From the NCBI GenBank assembly GCA_005656395.1, contig SRSI01000036.1:248001-312000 (forward strand): 64,000 bases of DNA, read 5' to 3'. The stretch is from Strongyloides papillosus. Its lineage: Eukaryota; Nematoda; Chromadorea; Rhabditida; Strongyloididae. Shown one piece after another: positions 11,061 through 19,984 of this stretch (position 1 is its first letter; each line of letters begins with the position of its first letter). The notes under the pieces are model-generated. The model searched no databases. It had not been told where the DNA came from and worked only from the letters and a program-made list of their open reading frames with translations. The position numbers and the translations under genes are program-made.

Positions 11061-12270
11061 ATGAATCCCTTGAAGGTATGTTTATTTATGTAAATATGTA
11101 ATATATATTTTAAAGTATTTACTTGAAAAAGAAAAGCACGACCTAAACGATGAAATACCAGAGGAATTCAAGGATGAAGTGGGGAAGATATGTTCTGAAT
11201 ATTTAACTGGAGAATGGGAAAAAGTTGATAAGAATAGTATAAGTATTCAACGCATCTCTGGTGGTAATAGTAATCACGTTTTTAAAGTGTCAATTTCCAA
11301 TAAAAATGAAAATCCCGTTCTATTAAGAATTTATGGTACAGAGTGTGAAGAAGAAATATTTAAAGATACATTATTATTCTCAATTTTATCTGAAAAAAAG
11401 TTGGGACCAAAATTTCTTGGATATTTTCCTGGTGGTCGTCTTGAAGAATTTATTGAATCGAGATCCTTAGTAACAAGAGAATTAGCTTATCCATCTGTTC
11501 TAAAAATTTTAGCTAGAAAACTTGCTGGTATACATTCTTTAGAAGTTCCATTATCAAAAAGACCTCAAATTTTTGATATGATTAGAAGTGAATTAAAAAA
11601 AATTGAAGATGCTACTACACCAAACTATCTTATCAAAATTAAAACAACAAAACTTTGTAATTTAAAATATCCTGAGGGTGTTACAATACAAGAATTAGAA
11701 AAAGAGGTTAGACTACTAGAAGATTATGTTAAACGATATAATATAAAAATTGTTTTTTCACATAACGACATATTTGAGGGTAATATTATTGTAAGAAATA
11801 ATGCTACAATAGAGAAAGATAAAATTATATCAGATGATGAAAATGATTGTATAATTGTTATTGATTATGAGTATAGCTGTTATAACTATAGGGGCTTCGA
11901 TTTTAGTCAAATATTTCGTGAGATGGCTTATAGTTATGACTCAAGCTTTGAGCATGGTTATCAGATATATCAAGAACATCTAAAAAATGATGAAAAATTG
12001 TTAGTATTTATAAATGAATATCTCAAGGAAATGTTTAAAATAAATAATATTGTTATTGATGAAGAAAAGCTTAAAAAAGAAACATCACAACTCTTATTTG
12101 AATCAAAAATATTTTTCCAAGTCGTAGATTTATATTGGGGTATTTGGAACATTCGTCAAGGTTTCATATCAACAATCAAATCATATAATTTTATGTTGCA
12201 TGGATTAGATAGATTAGCTTTATTTTATGATAATAAACAACATGAATTGTTGAATGGTGATTCATTTTAA
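11061..12270 (+). CDS. Choline/ethanolamine kinase, copy B
   Basis: Two exons: 11061-11075 (MNPLK, 15 nt) and 11116-12270, with a 40-nt phase-0 intron. The product is 389 aa. It is clearly paralogous to copy A along its whole length. Conserved: SGGNSNHVFKV, catalytic HNDIFEGN, and IDYEYSCYNYRGFD. Changes at the signature: Phe to Tyr in IDFEYSS and GFDIG to GFDFS, followed by QIFREMAYSYD. The catalytic Asp residues remain, so an active enzyme is likely but may differ in substrate preference or expression. IPMK follows on the same strand after 289 bp, so co-transcription is possible. Confidence 0.9.
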
Positions 12271-12551
12271 TGCATTTTATACTTTCTTTACAACATATTT
12301 TATTTGGGAAAAAAGTATAAACATATTGTACATAATTTATTTTTATATCACAAACATTTTTACTGTTATATTTGTCAGTAAAATTTATAAAATAAATTTC
12401 CAGTTACATTTGAAAAAATTTTTGTTTTTGTATTATTTATTTACTTTATTTCTTTATCTTTATGCGTTTATTGTTCGCTCCATTTCTATAAAAAGAATAT
12501 TGACTTACTATTTTACTTTGTTTTTATATATATATTTTTTTGTTTTTTTTA

Positions 12552-12552
12552 G
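12552..12552 (+). promoter_or_regulatory. Candidate spliced-leader acceptor before IPMK
   Basis: A long T-rich tract ending in AG at 12551-12552 lies seven bases before the ATG at 12560. This is the usual position for a nematode trans-splice acceptor. It would allow processing of IPMK either as a lone gene or as the second gene of a kinase B-IPMK pair. Confidence 0.45.
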
Positions 12553-12559
12553 ATAACCA

Positions 12560-13420
12560 ATGATAAAAATTGATGAAGTAGAACCGGAAGGATATGAATG
12601 GTATAAAGAACAAATAGCTGGACATCATCCATCTGTCATAAAAGGGAACCAAAAACAAATTGGGTTGTTAAAGAAAAAAAATAGTAAAAATGTACTTAAG
12701 GTTGTTCAAGATGGGATGAAAGGTGAATTAGAAGTTCAATTTTATGAAACACTATTCAACCAAGATGTCCCTGATAATTTAAAATTATTAAAAAGTTTCC
12801 TACCAGAATATTTTGGATTACACGATATTAAATTTTCAGATAAAACATTTAAATTTATTGAGTTATCCGACCTAGCAGAAGGTTATAAACTCCCATGCCA
12901 AATGGATGTTAAAATTGGAATTAAAACTTTCGATCCTCATGCATCTAAAAAGAAACAAGAAAATGAAAGTAAGAAATATCCCCCTCAAGCTATTTTAGGA
13001 TTTAGAATATTAGGTTATAGGTTAAATTTAATTGATAGTACAGATATAAGTAAAGTAAAAGTAATAGTTAAAGATAGAGTGTGGGGTCGTTTATTTGATG
13101 AAAAAAATGTATCAATAGCATTTAAAGAATTTTTTATTCATATTCCATTATACTTTAAAGTTTATTTATTAGAAAACTTCTTGAAACAACTTAAAATATT
13201 ACAATCATGGTTTGGTAGTCAAACAAATTATCATTTCTATGCTTCTTCACTTTTATTTGTATATGAAGGTAATGCAAAAGTAAAAGAAGAATTAAAACCA
13301 ACAATTAAGATGATCGATTTCTCTCATACTTATCCTGGTAATGGACAACTCGATGAAAATTATATTCCCGGTTTACAAAATATAATTCAATTATTTGAAA
13401 GTATTTTAAATTCTAATTAA
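12560..13420 (+). CDS. ipmk-1: Inositol polyphosphate multikinase (IPMK family)
   Basis: Single exon, 286 aa, typical of the compact IPMK branch. The inositol polyphosphate kinase hallmark PxxxDxKxG is seen as PCQMDVKIG at residues 112-120, followed by TFDPHAS. The ATP/Mg side is marked by the SSLLFVYEG block (about 230-238) and by IDFSHTYPGNGQLDENYIPGL near 253, where the Asp of IDF binds metal. By family it phosphorylates inositol trisphosphate and tetrakisphosphate at positions 3/6 and may act on PIP2. IP3K and IP6K are alternatives, but the short length and the MDVKIG...DPHAS block favour IPMK. Its stop lies 45 bp from the stop of the opposing Ig gene. Confidence 0.88.
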   Translation: MIKIDEVEPEGYEWYKEQIAGHHPSVIKGNQKQIGLLKKKNSKNVLKVVQDGMKGELEVQFYETLFNQDVPDNLKLLKSFLPEYFGLHDIKFSDKTFKFIELSDLAEGYKLPCQMDVKIGIKTFDPHASKKKQENESKKYPPQAILGFRILGYRLNLIDSTDISKVKVIVKDRVWGRLFDEKNVSIAFKEFFIHIPLYFKVYLLENFLKQLKILQSWFGSQTNYHFYASSLLFVYEGNAKVKEELKPTIKMIDFSHTYPGNGQLDENYIPGLQNIIQLFESILNSN

Positions 13421-13464
13421 TCATTTATTATTGCCTTTTTTATATTTTGTTTTAGTTTTAAAAT

Positions 13465-13959
13465 TTAGTAAAATGATAACAATTCTCCACTTGTAACGGC
13501 TCTTCCAACTTCATTTTCACAAAGTACTGTATATGTTCCATAATGGTAGGGGCGAACATAAGGTATGGTTATTCTACACAAATCAGCTGTATCTTCAATA
13601 ATTACATCTTTGAAGGTTAATTTTTCATCATTAAATAGCCAACATACCTTCGGCCTTGGGGTACCAATTAAAATACAATCAAAAACTGCCTTACCACCTT
13701 CGTGCACTCGTAAATCAGAGAAAACCTTTAAAAATTCTGGAGCATATGACCATGGATTTCTAGCATACTTATTTGATGGAATTTCATACGCCAATTGATC
13801 AACAGGCTAATAATTATAATTTTTTTATAATAAATAATTAAAATAACCTACTTTTGTTAGAGGACTTTTTTGTGGTTGAGTATAATAACCTCCTGTATAA
13901 GTATCAACATTCAAAGAATAATTTGATTGAGATGAATGTCTTTGGAAATTATTGTTCAT
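13465..13959 (-). CDS. Single I-set immunoglobulin-domain protein, probably intracellular
   Basis: Two exons: 13959-13852 (36 codons) and 13806-13465, joined in phase 0 across a 45-nt GTAGGT...TTAG intron. The product is 149 aa. There is no signal peptide; the first about 50 residues are Asn/Gln/Ser/Tyr-rich. One I-set domain follows (about residues 60-148) with the core Cys in AVFDCILIG, the Trp in VCWLFNDE, and the closing YGTYTVLCENEVG. I-set domains without signal peptides are typical of muscle proteins of the titin/UNC-89/palladin class, so a sarcomeric role is possible, but orthology is not established. A TTTTTTAG lies about 14 bases before the ATG and may be a trans-splice acceptor. 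Confidence 0.75.
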
Positions 13960-15535
13960 TTTTCTATTGACTAAAAAATAAAAAATATCAAGAAAATAAT
14001 GAAACTTTATAGAGAATAAATCATAACATAATATAAAAATTCACAAATGACATATCATAATATAAAAGAATTTTATTTATAAAATTGAAGTGACATAATG
14101 GAAATATAATAAATCATGGTGAAAAAAGAGTAAGTGATATAAAAATGTTAAGAGATCAGAGGTAAAACACAAAATTGTGTTATAGAATAATTAACATCTG
14201 CAAATATTTGTAAAAAAGAAAGCGAAAGTGTACATATTGTTGAGATATAGTTATATATTTTGTGTATAAATTATGTCTTTAAAAAAATAACTTGATCACT
14301 TTGATATATTATGAAAATAATAACAACAAATGTGTAAGTCCCTTCTTATTAAAGAGGAAGTAGTGGACTATTTATTGTAAAAAGTTGAAATAACTTTAAA
14401 ACTATTAGGAAATCATTGAAATGTTTTATAAAAGAATATTTGGTAGCAATTTTCAGTTAGTCAAGGTATCACGTAAGATTGACTGTTATAAAGTGTAGGA
14501 GTAAGAACCTCTTTAAAATTATACTTTCTTTATTTTATATACTATTTGCAAAGAACTATCGAATTTTGTAAATAAATTTTTATTATTATTTATTTAAGAT
14601 TATAAATTGCTTTTAATAATACTTTGTAATGATTTTTTCAATGTATCTTATAGAATTTCAAGGAGCAAAAAAAATGTGATCAGATCATTTTTGTAGTCAT
14701 AATATCTATTATAGGATAAAAGAACTATAAAAAAATAATAAAAAAAATATAATTAACGTAATATTAAAAAAACTTTATTTAAAATATAGGATCAAAAAAG
14801 AATAATACTTATACAATAATATTGATTTTTAGAAGAATAATGTTCCATTTTTTATATCCTTAACATCTTTCAAAAATTATTTAAGAAGTTATAAATAATC
14901 CCTATTTGCGATATTCTTACATTTTATCCCATCTTCAATGTCAATCAAAGATCATCAAAAACAACATCTTTAAACACATATTGTTAAATATTTATTAAAT
15001 ATTATTATTGTGTAAAACTATACTAAGAATGAGGAAGATGATAAATGGGATAAAAAAACAATCAACTGAATATGATAACTTTTTTAATTTAATAAAAGTG
15101 CATTAGTTTTAAAATATTATAGATAAGTAAGACTATAAATAAAATCATAATTGTTAAATAATGTTTACTTAAGTGTATCAAAGTTTAAATAAAAAAAATT
15201 TTTTAAATAACTGAAAGTGTAGTAAAAAGAGTCAACTTTTTCAAAAACCTTTATCAATAAGAATAGAAATTTTAAAATTTAATTTATATTAGTCCTTACA
15301 CAATACTTAGAAACTTTTGGATTAATCTTGGTATAGTAAAGTTAAAAAAAAAATTTATACTATGTACATGTGGAAATATTTCCTAACATATTTCAATTTT
15401 TAATCATTAATTTAAAGTAACCCTTACGAAAAAGGATAAAATTACATACTAAAAAATAAATGTTTATTTGGAAGAGTATGTTAAAATCTATTTATTTTAG
15501 TATGATGTTAATATTTCTATCCACCTGAATCAATC
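13960..15535. other. AT-rich intergenic region, no gene seen
   Basis: About 1.6 kb between two minus-strand genes. Long A/T runs, stops in all frames; nothing recognised. Confidence 0.5.
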
Positions 15536-16893
15536 TTAAATTCCAAGTTCAAAGGACACATCTAATGAAGCAGTTTTTGCAATCTTCATGATGTCAGACA
15601 ACTTAACAGCCATCTTTGCTGCCTCATCCAAATCATCACAAGCCAAAATTTTAAGACCGGAATTAGCAATCAATGCCTTAGCATCACTCACATTGGATCC
15701 TTGTAATCTTACAACAATTGGTAACTTCAAATCCAATGATTGAGCTGCCTTAATTATACCTTGAGCAATGACATCACATCTTACAATTCCACCAAAGATA
15801 TTAACCAATATAGCATGAACCTTATCCTTATCGGCAGTAATAATTTTAAAAGCTTCTGTAACTTGTTCAACAGTTGCGCCACCACCTACATCCAAAAAGT
15901 TATTTGGTTCACCACCATGTAATTTAATTATATCCATAGTAGCCATAGCGAGTCCAGCACCATTAACCATACATCCAATGTTACCATCTAATCTAACATA
16001 ATTCAAATTATGTTCTTCTGCTCTGACTTCAAGTGGATCCTCCTGTTTGGTATCTTTCATTGAAAATAATTCTTTTTGTCTATATTCAGCATTACTATCA
16101 AGGACAAACTTACAATCCATACATGTCAATTGTCCATCAACATCCTCAGCCATTGGATTGATTTCAAGTAGTGTACAATCACTCTTACAATAAACATTAT
16201 ATAATTTTTTAATTAACTCTTTTGCTTCTTTTTGAGCATTTGATGGGAATCCCATTCTTCTAACGAAATCTTCAATTTTATCGTCAACAATACCAACAGT
16301 AACATCAATTGGTAATGTAGCAATTGCATCTGGTTCCTCAGCAGCAACCTCCTCAATATTGACACCTCCTCTGCTTGATCCAATAAGTACAGGTCCAGCA
16401 GTCATACGGTCAAGAGTTATTGAGAAGTAATATTCACGTCTTGTGAATAATCTCTTAGCAATCATAACAGCTTCACATGGCTTTCCAACTGGTCCAGTTT
16501 GTTTGGTCATAAGTTTGAATCCAATCATTTTTGAAGCTTTCTCCTTAACCTCATCTGGTGAATAGACAATATGGACACCCCCTTGAAGACCAGAGTCAAA
16601 TTTTCCTTTACCACGTCCTCCAGCAAGAATTTGTGCCTTGACTACATAATCTTTGATTCCAAGTTTCTTAGCTACATCATAAGCCTCCTCAGCAGTGTGA
16701 GCTGATCCAAATGGTGGGACTGGAATATCATTATTTTTAAGAACAGTCATAGCATAATGTTCTTGAAGCATCATACTTCTTACTTGTTGATTTAAGTTCT
16801 ATTAATATTGTTGTAAAAAAACATTTTCAATTTATATTAACTAACCTTTGGGAGGCCCCTTAATATAGAGGTAGTAGATTTTCTCAAAAACAT
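15536..16893 (-). CDS. suca-1: Succinyl-CoA ligase (ADP-forming) beta subunit, mitochondrial
   Basis: Two exons: 16893-16846 (16 codons) and 16798-15536, with a 47-nt phase-0 intron. The product is 436 aa. Exon 1 adds a basic mitochondrial presequence ([13 protein letters not shown]) that the long exon alone lacks. The ATP-grasp region is marked by [14 protein letters not shown], and the ligase region by [36 protein letters not shown], and [19 protein letters not shown]. Residue choices such as PRREYYF-like [31 protein letters not shown] and [12 protein letters not shown] match the ATP-specific SUCLA2 form rather than the GTP-specific SUCLG2 form. It makes ATP from succinyl-CoA in the TCA cycle as a dimer with the alpha subunit. 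A TATTGTAG lies just before the ATG. Confidence 0.96.
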
Positions 16894-17507
16894 GATATTC
16901 TACAATAAAAAAAGTTTTTTATTCATAAATAACGGAAGTTAAATAATGTAGGTAAAATGAAACAACAACTGTTTGGATAAAAACATCGAATAGAAAATCA
17001 ATATTCGACAAATAATGATAGTGTATATAAATAAAATAGTATGTAACTATTTTTATCTAATACAATAAAAAAAAGCCATTAATTTAATCCCCTTAAAGTT
17101 ATTAATAAGACGTAAATACAAACATCACTCTGTTACAACTACGATTGATGATCTACTGTTTAAAAATGTATCATTTAAATACCTCTAGGAGCGAGATAGA
17201 AAAAATTTAACAATGATAAGACATTGTTAATTAAAAAAATAACATTGATGATAAGATACTAGCATCATAATAACTTGTGTATTGAAAAAATTTCACCAAC
17301 TTTAAAATATTTTAAAATGACATTAGAAGAGACTCCAATATAATCATGATTAGGTTACGCCAGAGCACTGAAAATATAATATCGTTGTAGGAGTAGGAGA
17401 AAATTGTATCTTATATTTTGTGGAAGAGTGTGTCATTTTATTTATATAAAAGTTGGCCCATAGTATTTTCATTATATAAAAGTGAAAGTATTTACTATTA
17501 TTACAAG
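16894..17507. promoter_or_regulatory. Divergent intergenic region, SUCLA2 / EMC6
   Basis: About 610 bp between two divergent start codons, presumably holding both promoters. No motif stands out. An in-frame extension of EMC6 to 17418 has no family support and is treated as leader. Confidence 0.35.
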
Positions 17508-17915
17508 ATGCCTTCTAAGGTCAACAAGAATATTGATGATAAGAAATCTAAAAAAGATAAAGTTCTAATTAATGGTGTTGCTGTCAGGAATAACATTCAA
17601 GTACTAGAGTACTCCAGAACATTACAGGCTCTACTGGCAGGATTGGCCGCTGGTATTATGGGTCTACAATCGTTTGGAGGTGTAGCTTTTTACTTCATCA
17701 CATTATTTATTCAGGTAGTAGAGTCTTTACGTAATTGTCTTTTAATTTTTTTTTATTTTTTTTTGTAGAGCGGACTATGGTATGCTAAAGCTGACTTTAA
17801 AACGCACCAATTTTTCCTTCAAAATCATCATCTTATAACGCATTCAATTGTCGGAGGTTTTTTTACTTATATATTGGCCTGGGTATTTTTTTATGGATTA
17901 GTTCATGTATTTTGA
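17508..17915 (+). CDS. emc-6: ER membrane protein complex subunit 6 (EMC6)
   Basis: Two exons: 17508-17714 and 17769-17915, with a 54-nt phase-0 intron. The product is 117 aa, close to the 110 aa of human EMC6. A basic Lys-rich N-terminus is followed by the family block AVRNNIQVLEYSRT (human AVRGNAAVLDYCRT), then three hydrophobic segments; the last ends FFYGLVHVF, matching FLYGMVHVY. EMC6 sits in the ER membrane as part of the insertase core that places tail-anchored and multipass proteins. The start is at MPSKVNKN because this gives the expected length. Confidence 0.93.
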
Positions 17916-18049
17916 TTAATTTTTAATTTTTGTACCTAAATTATATATATATTTGTTATACTAAATATAATTCTTTCATTATAACACTTGTAATTTTTAC
18001 TCTTTAAAGTTAATTTTTTTTCTTTCTGTGATAAACGAATAAATATAAA

Positions 18050-18480
18050 GTTCGACCCGATAAGATAGTACAGATAATGACATTGAAGCGAATGTGTTAT
18101 ACGAAGGTTATATATTGAGACTGTAGGGAATGCTCGAAGCACTGTGTCAATATTGATCACCCGATAGTGATGGCTTTCTCAGTTCAATATATTATACAAT
18201 GAATGTATGTAGCCTTTTTACGTCTCTTGAGGCATGTTGAGCTTGGATTAATGTATAATACAGTATTGCTAGTTATACAGGTTGGTCAAACCTATTGTAG
18301 CGGGGGCCAACCTTCATTTATTTGAATTTGCAACCTAGAGGTCACATTATAGGGCTGCCATATTAGTTCTCTTTATGGCAACTCATAAGGGCAATACTAT
18401 ACAATGAAAGTATGTTGCGTTTTTAGCCTATTTGTGTGTATTCATTCTCCTATTGATGGATCATTTCGATTTTGTTTGTG
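18050..18480. other. GC-richer hairpin-bearing segment, possible structured ncRNA
   Basis: This stretch is clearly less AT-rich than its surroundings and has no open frame of note. Inverted repeats seen: 18279-18287 with 18305-18313 (9 bp, one G-T pair), 18356-18362 with 18374-18380 (TGCCATA/TATGGCA, 7 bp), and ATCAC/GTGAT near 18156-18171. A diverged direct repeat with core TATACAATGAA-GTATGT occurs at about 18193-18211 and 18397-18415. I could not match it to U snRNAs, RNase P/MRP, SRP or Y RNA by eye. It could also be AP-2 promoter DNA. Confidence 0.3.
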
Positions 18481-18628
18481 GGAAGCTATCGTTTTATTTT
18501 ATAATAATGTCTTTTAACTTTATATTAATATATATTTATTATTTATTTATTTTTTTAGTAATTATTTTTAATAGTTTATTTTTAGGTTGTTTTTAAATTT
18601 CAATAATAATTTTACTTTATAATATAAA

Positions 18629-19984
18629 ATGTCTATGGCAATTAATAATGATAGTTCAGAAAACTTATTACAGAAAATACTTTCTCTATCGCAAAGTATT
18701 ACCTCGCTAAATGATTCCAACAATACAAGTGATATTGAAAATATGATTGGTTGTACCAATAATAAAGATACTTATGATAACAAAAGTGGTAGTAAACTCG
18801 TATCAATTATTGAAAATTTAAATTCACCTAAAACATTCCTACCAAAGGAGGGTGAAGAAGCTTCGAGAAAGAGATCTCACGCAATCCAGGAACTTCTTGC
18901 AAATAAAAAAGCACGTCTTGAAAATGCTAAATCACGTAAATCATCAACTAAGTCATTAAGTGACATTTTTTCAAAGGACAAATGTGGTGATTCAAATACC
19001 GTTTCTAGTGCTGATACTGAATCAAATGATGGATCAGATGTTTCACAAAAAGAGTTATTACAAAATGTCAATACATTGGCTATAACAAACCTTTTACAAA
19101 CTCCTAGTGATATTACTCCACAGGAATTTTTGGCCAAATTATTTAGTAGTAACGAACAAGTTAATGTTGCAACCCCTAACAATACACCTAATCAAACATC
19201 ATCGCATACATCAACAACACCGGGAGTTAGTATTACAGATGACAATGGCGTCCTCAGATATCCTGATGTTAATGTTCCTGAGAACGTTATTTTCGCTAAG
19301 GTCCCTGGAAGATTAAGTCTCTTGGCTAATTGTAAAAAATATGAAGTTTCAGTTGGGGAAATCAAACGTCGCCTCCTTGGGCCAGAATGTTTTAATTTTT
19401 CACTTTTAGGTGCTCTCCTTCGTAGGGCTAAGCTTCCACAAAAATCAGATGAGTTGGTGTCTGACCTTGCCAAAATTGGTCTTTCTATTGCTAGAGGTCG
19501 TCGTAGACATAGTAACCTTACTCTGATGTCTGCATTATGTGAAACAGAGGCTTTAAAATTAGCAAAAGATTTAGGTAAAACAACTAAGGCACACTTCCCA
19601 TCTAAAGCAATTGCTGAAGATGCTTATAAAAGATTCTCTCTTCTACCTGATCCTGATAATAAACTTAAGGAGGAAAGAATCAAAAAAATGAAGAACGCTA
19701 TAGAAGTTTTTCAGGAGATGTCAGAGTACATGTTATCTGATCGTAGTCCTATACTGGATCATGAAACAACTCCCATATTACCTGAGGAGCTCCAAAGTAA
19801 ATTCACAAATTACTCTATGTTAACTCATGGATTAGGTGTTCCAGTTCTCTTGATTGGCCTCCAATCAGCTATGGACTATGTCACTTCCTCATTGTCATTT
19901 TTTGAGGGTTCAAATTTTCCAAACAACATAGATTTGACAGCTAACATCACTACCAATAATATAAATATGAAAAAAGAGGAATAA
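18629..19984 (+). CDS. AP-2 family transcription factor
   Basis: Single exon, 451 aa. The first about 220 residues are Ser/Asn/Thr-rich and poorly conserved, as is usual for the activation region. The AP-2 DNA-binding and helix-span-helix dimerisation domain occupies about residues 224-430. It begins VPGRLSLLANCKKYEVSVGE, continues PECFNFSLLGALLRRAK and IGLSIARGRRRHSNLTL, and ends HGLGVPVLLIGLQSAMDYV. The first block is nearly identical in style to vertebrate TFAP2 (VPGRLSLLSSTSKYKVTV). It acts in the nucleus as a dimer binding GC-rich palindromes. In C. elegans the family is aptf-1 to aptf-4; I cannot say which one this matches. A TTTTTAG lies about 45 bp before the ATG. Confidence 0.93.
   Translation: MSMAINNDSSENLLQKILSLSQSITSLNDSNNTSDIENMIGCTNNKDTYDNKSGSKLVSIIENLNSPKTFLPKEGEEASRKRSHAIQELLANKKARLENAKSRKSSTKSLSDIFSKDKCGDSNTVSSADTESNDGSDVSQKELLQNVNTLAITNLLQTPSDITPQEFLAKLFSSNEQVNVATPNNTPNQTSSHTSTTPGVSITDDNGVLRYPDVNVPENVIFAKVPGRLSLLANCKKYEVSVGEIKRRLLGPECFNFSLLGALLRRAKLPQKSDELVSDLAKIGLSIARGRRRHSNLTLMSALCETEALKLAKDLGKTTKAHFPSKAIAEDAYKRFSLLPDPDNKLKEERIKKMKNAIEVFQEMSEYMLSDRSPILDHETTPILPEELQSKFTNYSMLTHGLGVPVLLIGLQSAMDYVTSSLSFFEGSNFPNNIDLTANITTNNINMKKEE

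Larger units (their letters stand above)
8450..12300 (+). repeat. Tandem duplication, two units of about 2.1 kb
   Basis: Two head-to-tail copies, roughly 8450-10200 and 10545-12300. Equivalent points are offset by about 2094-2097 bp (start codons 8964 and 11061; promoter blocks 8867 and 10961). Homology covers the coding regions, the 15-nt first exon, the 40-nt intron and about 500 bp upstream. The upstream copies align with substitutions and small indels, so the event is not recent. Confidence 0.85.

Noticed and set aside
12254..12556. 100-codon Phe/Tyr/Ile-rich frame between kinase B and IPMK
   Set aside because: It overlaps the end of kinase B, runs through the T-rich acceptor tract, and is hydrophobic only because of T-rich DNA.
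18440..18480. Possible U3 snoRNA box A (GGATCATTTC near 18459)
   Set aside because: Only this short string matches; the expected U3 5' end and C/D boxes are not found around it.
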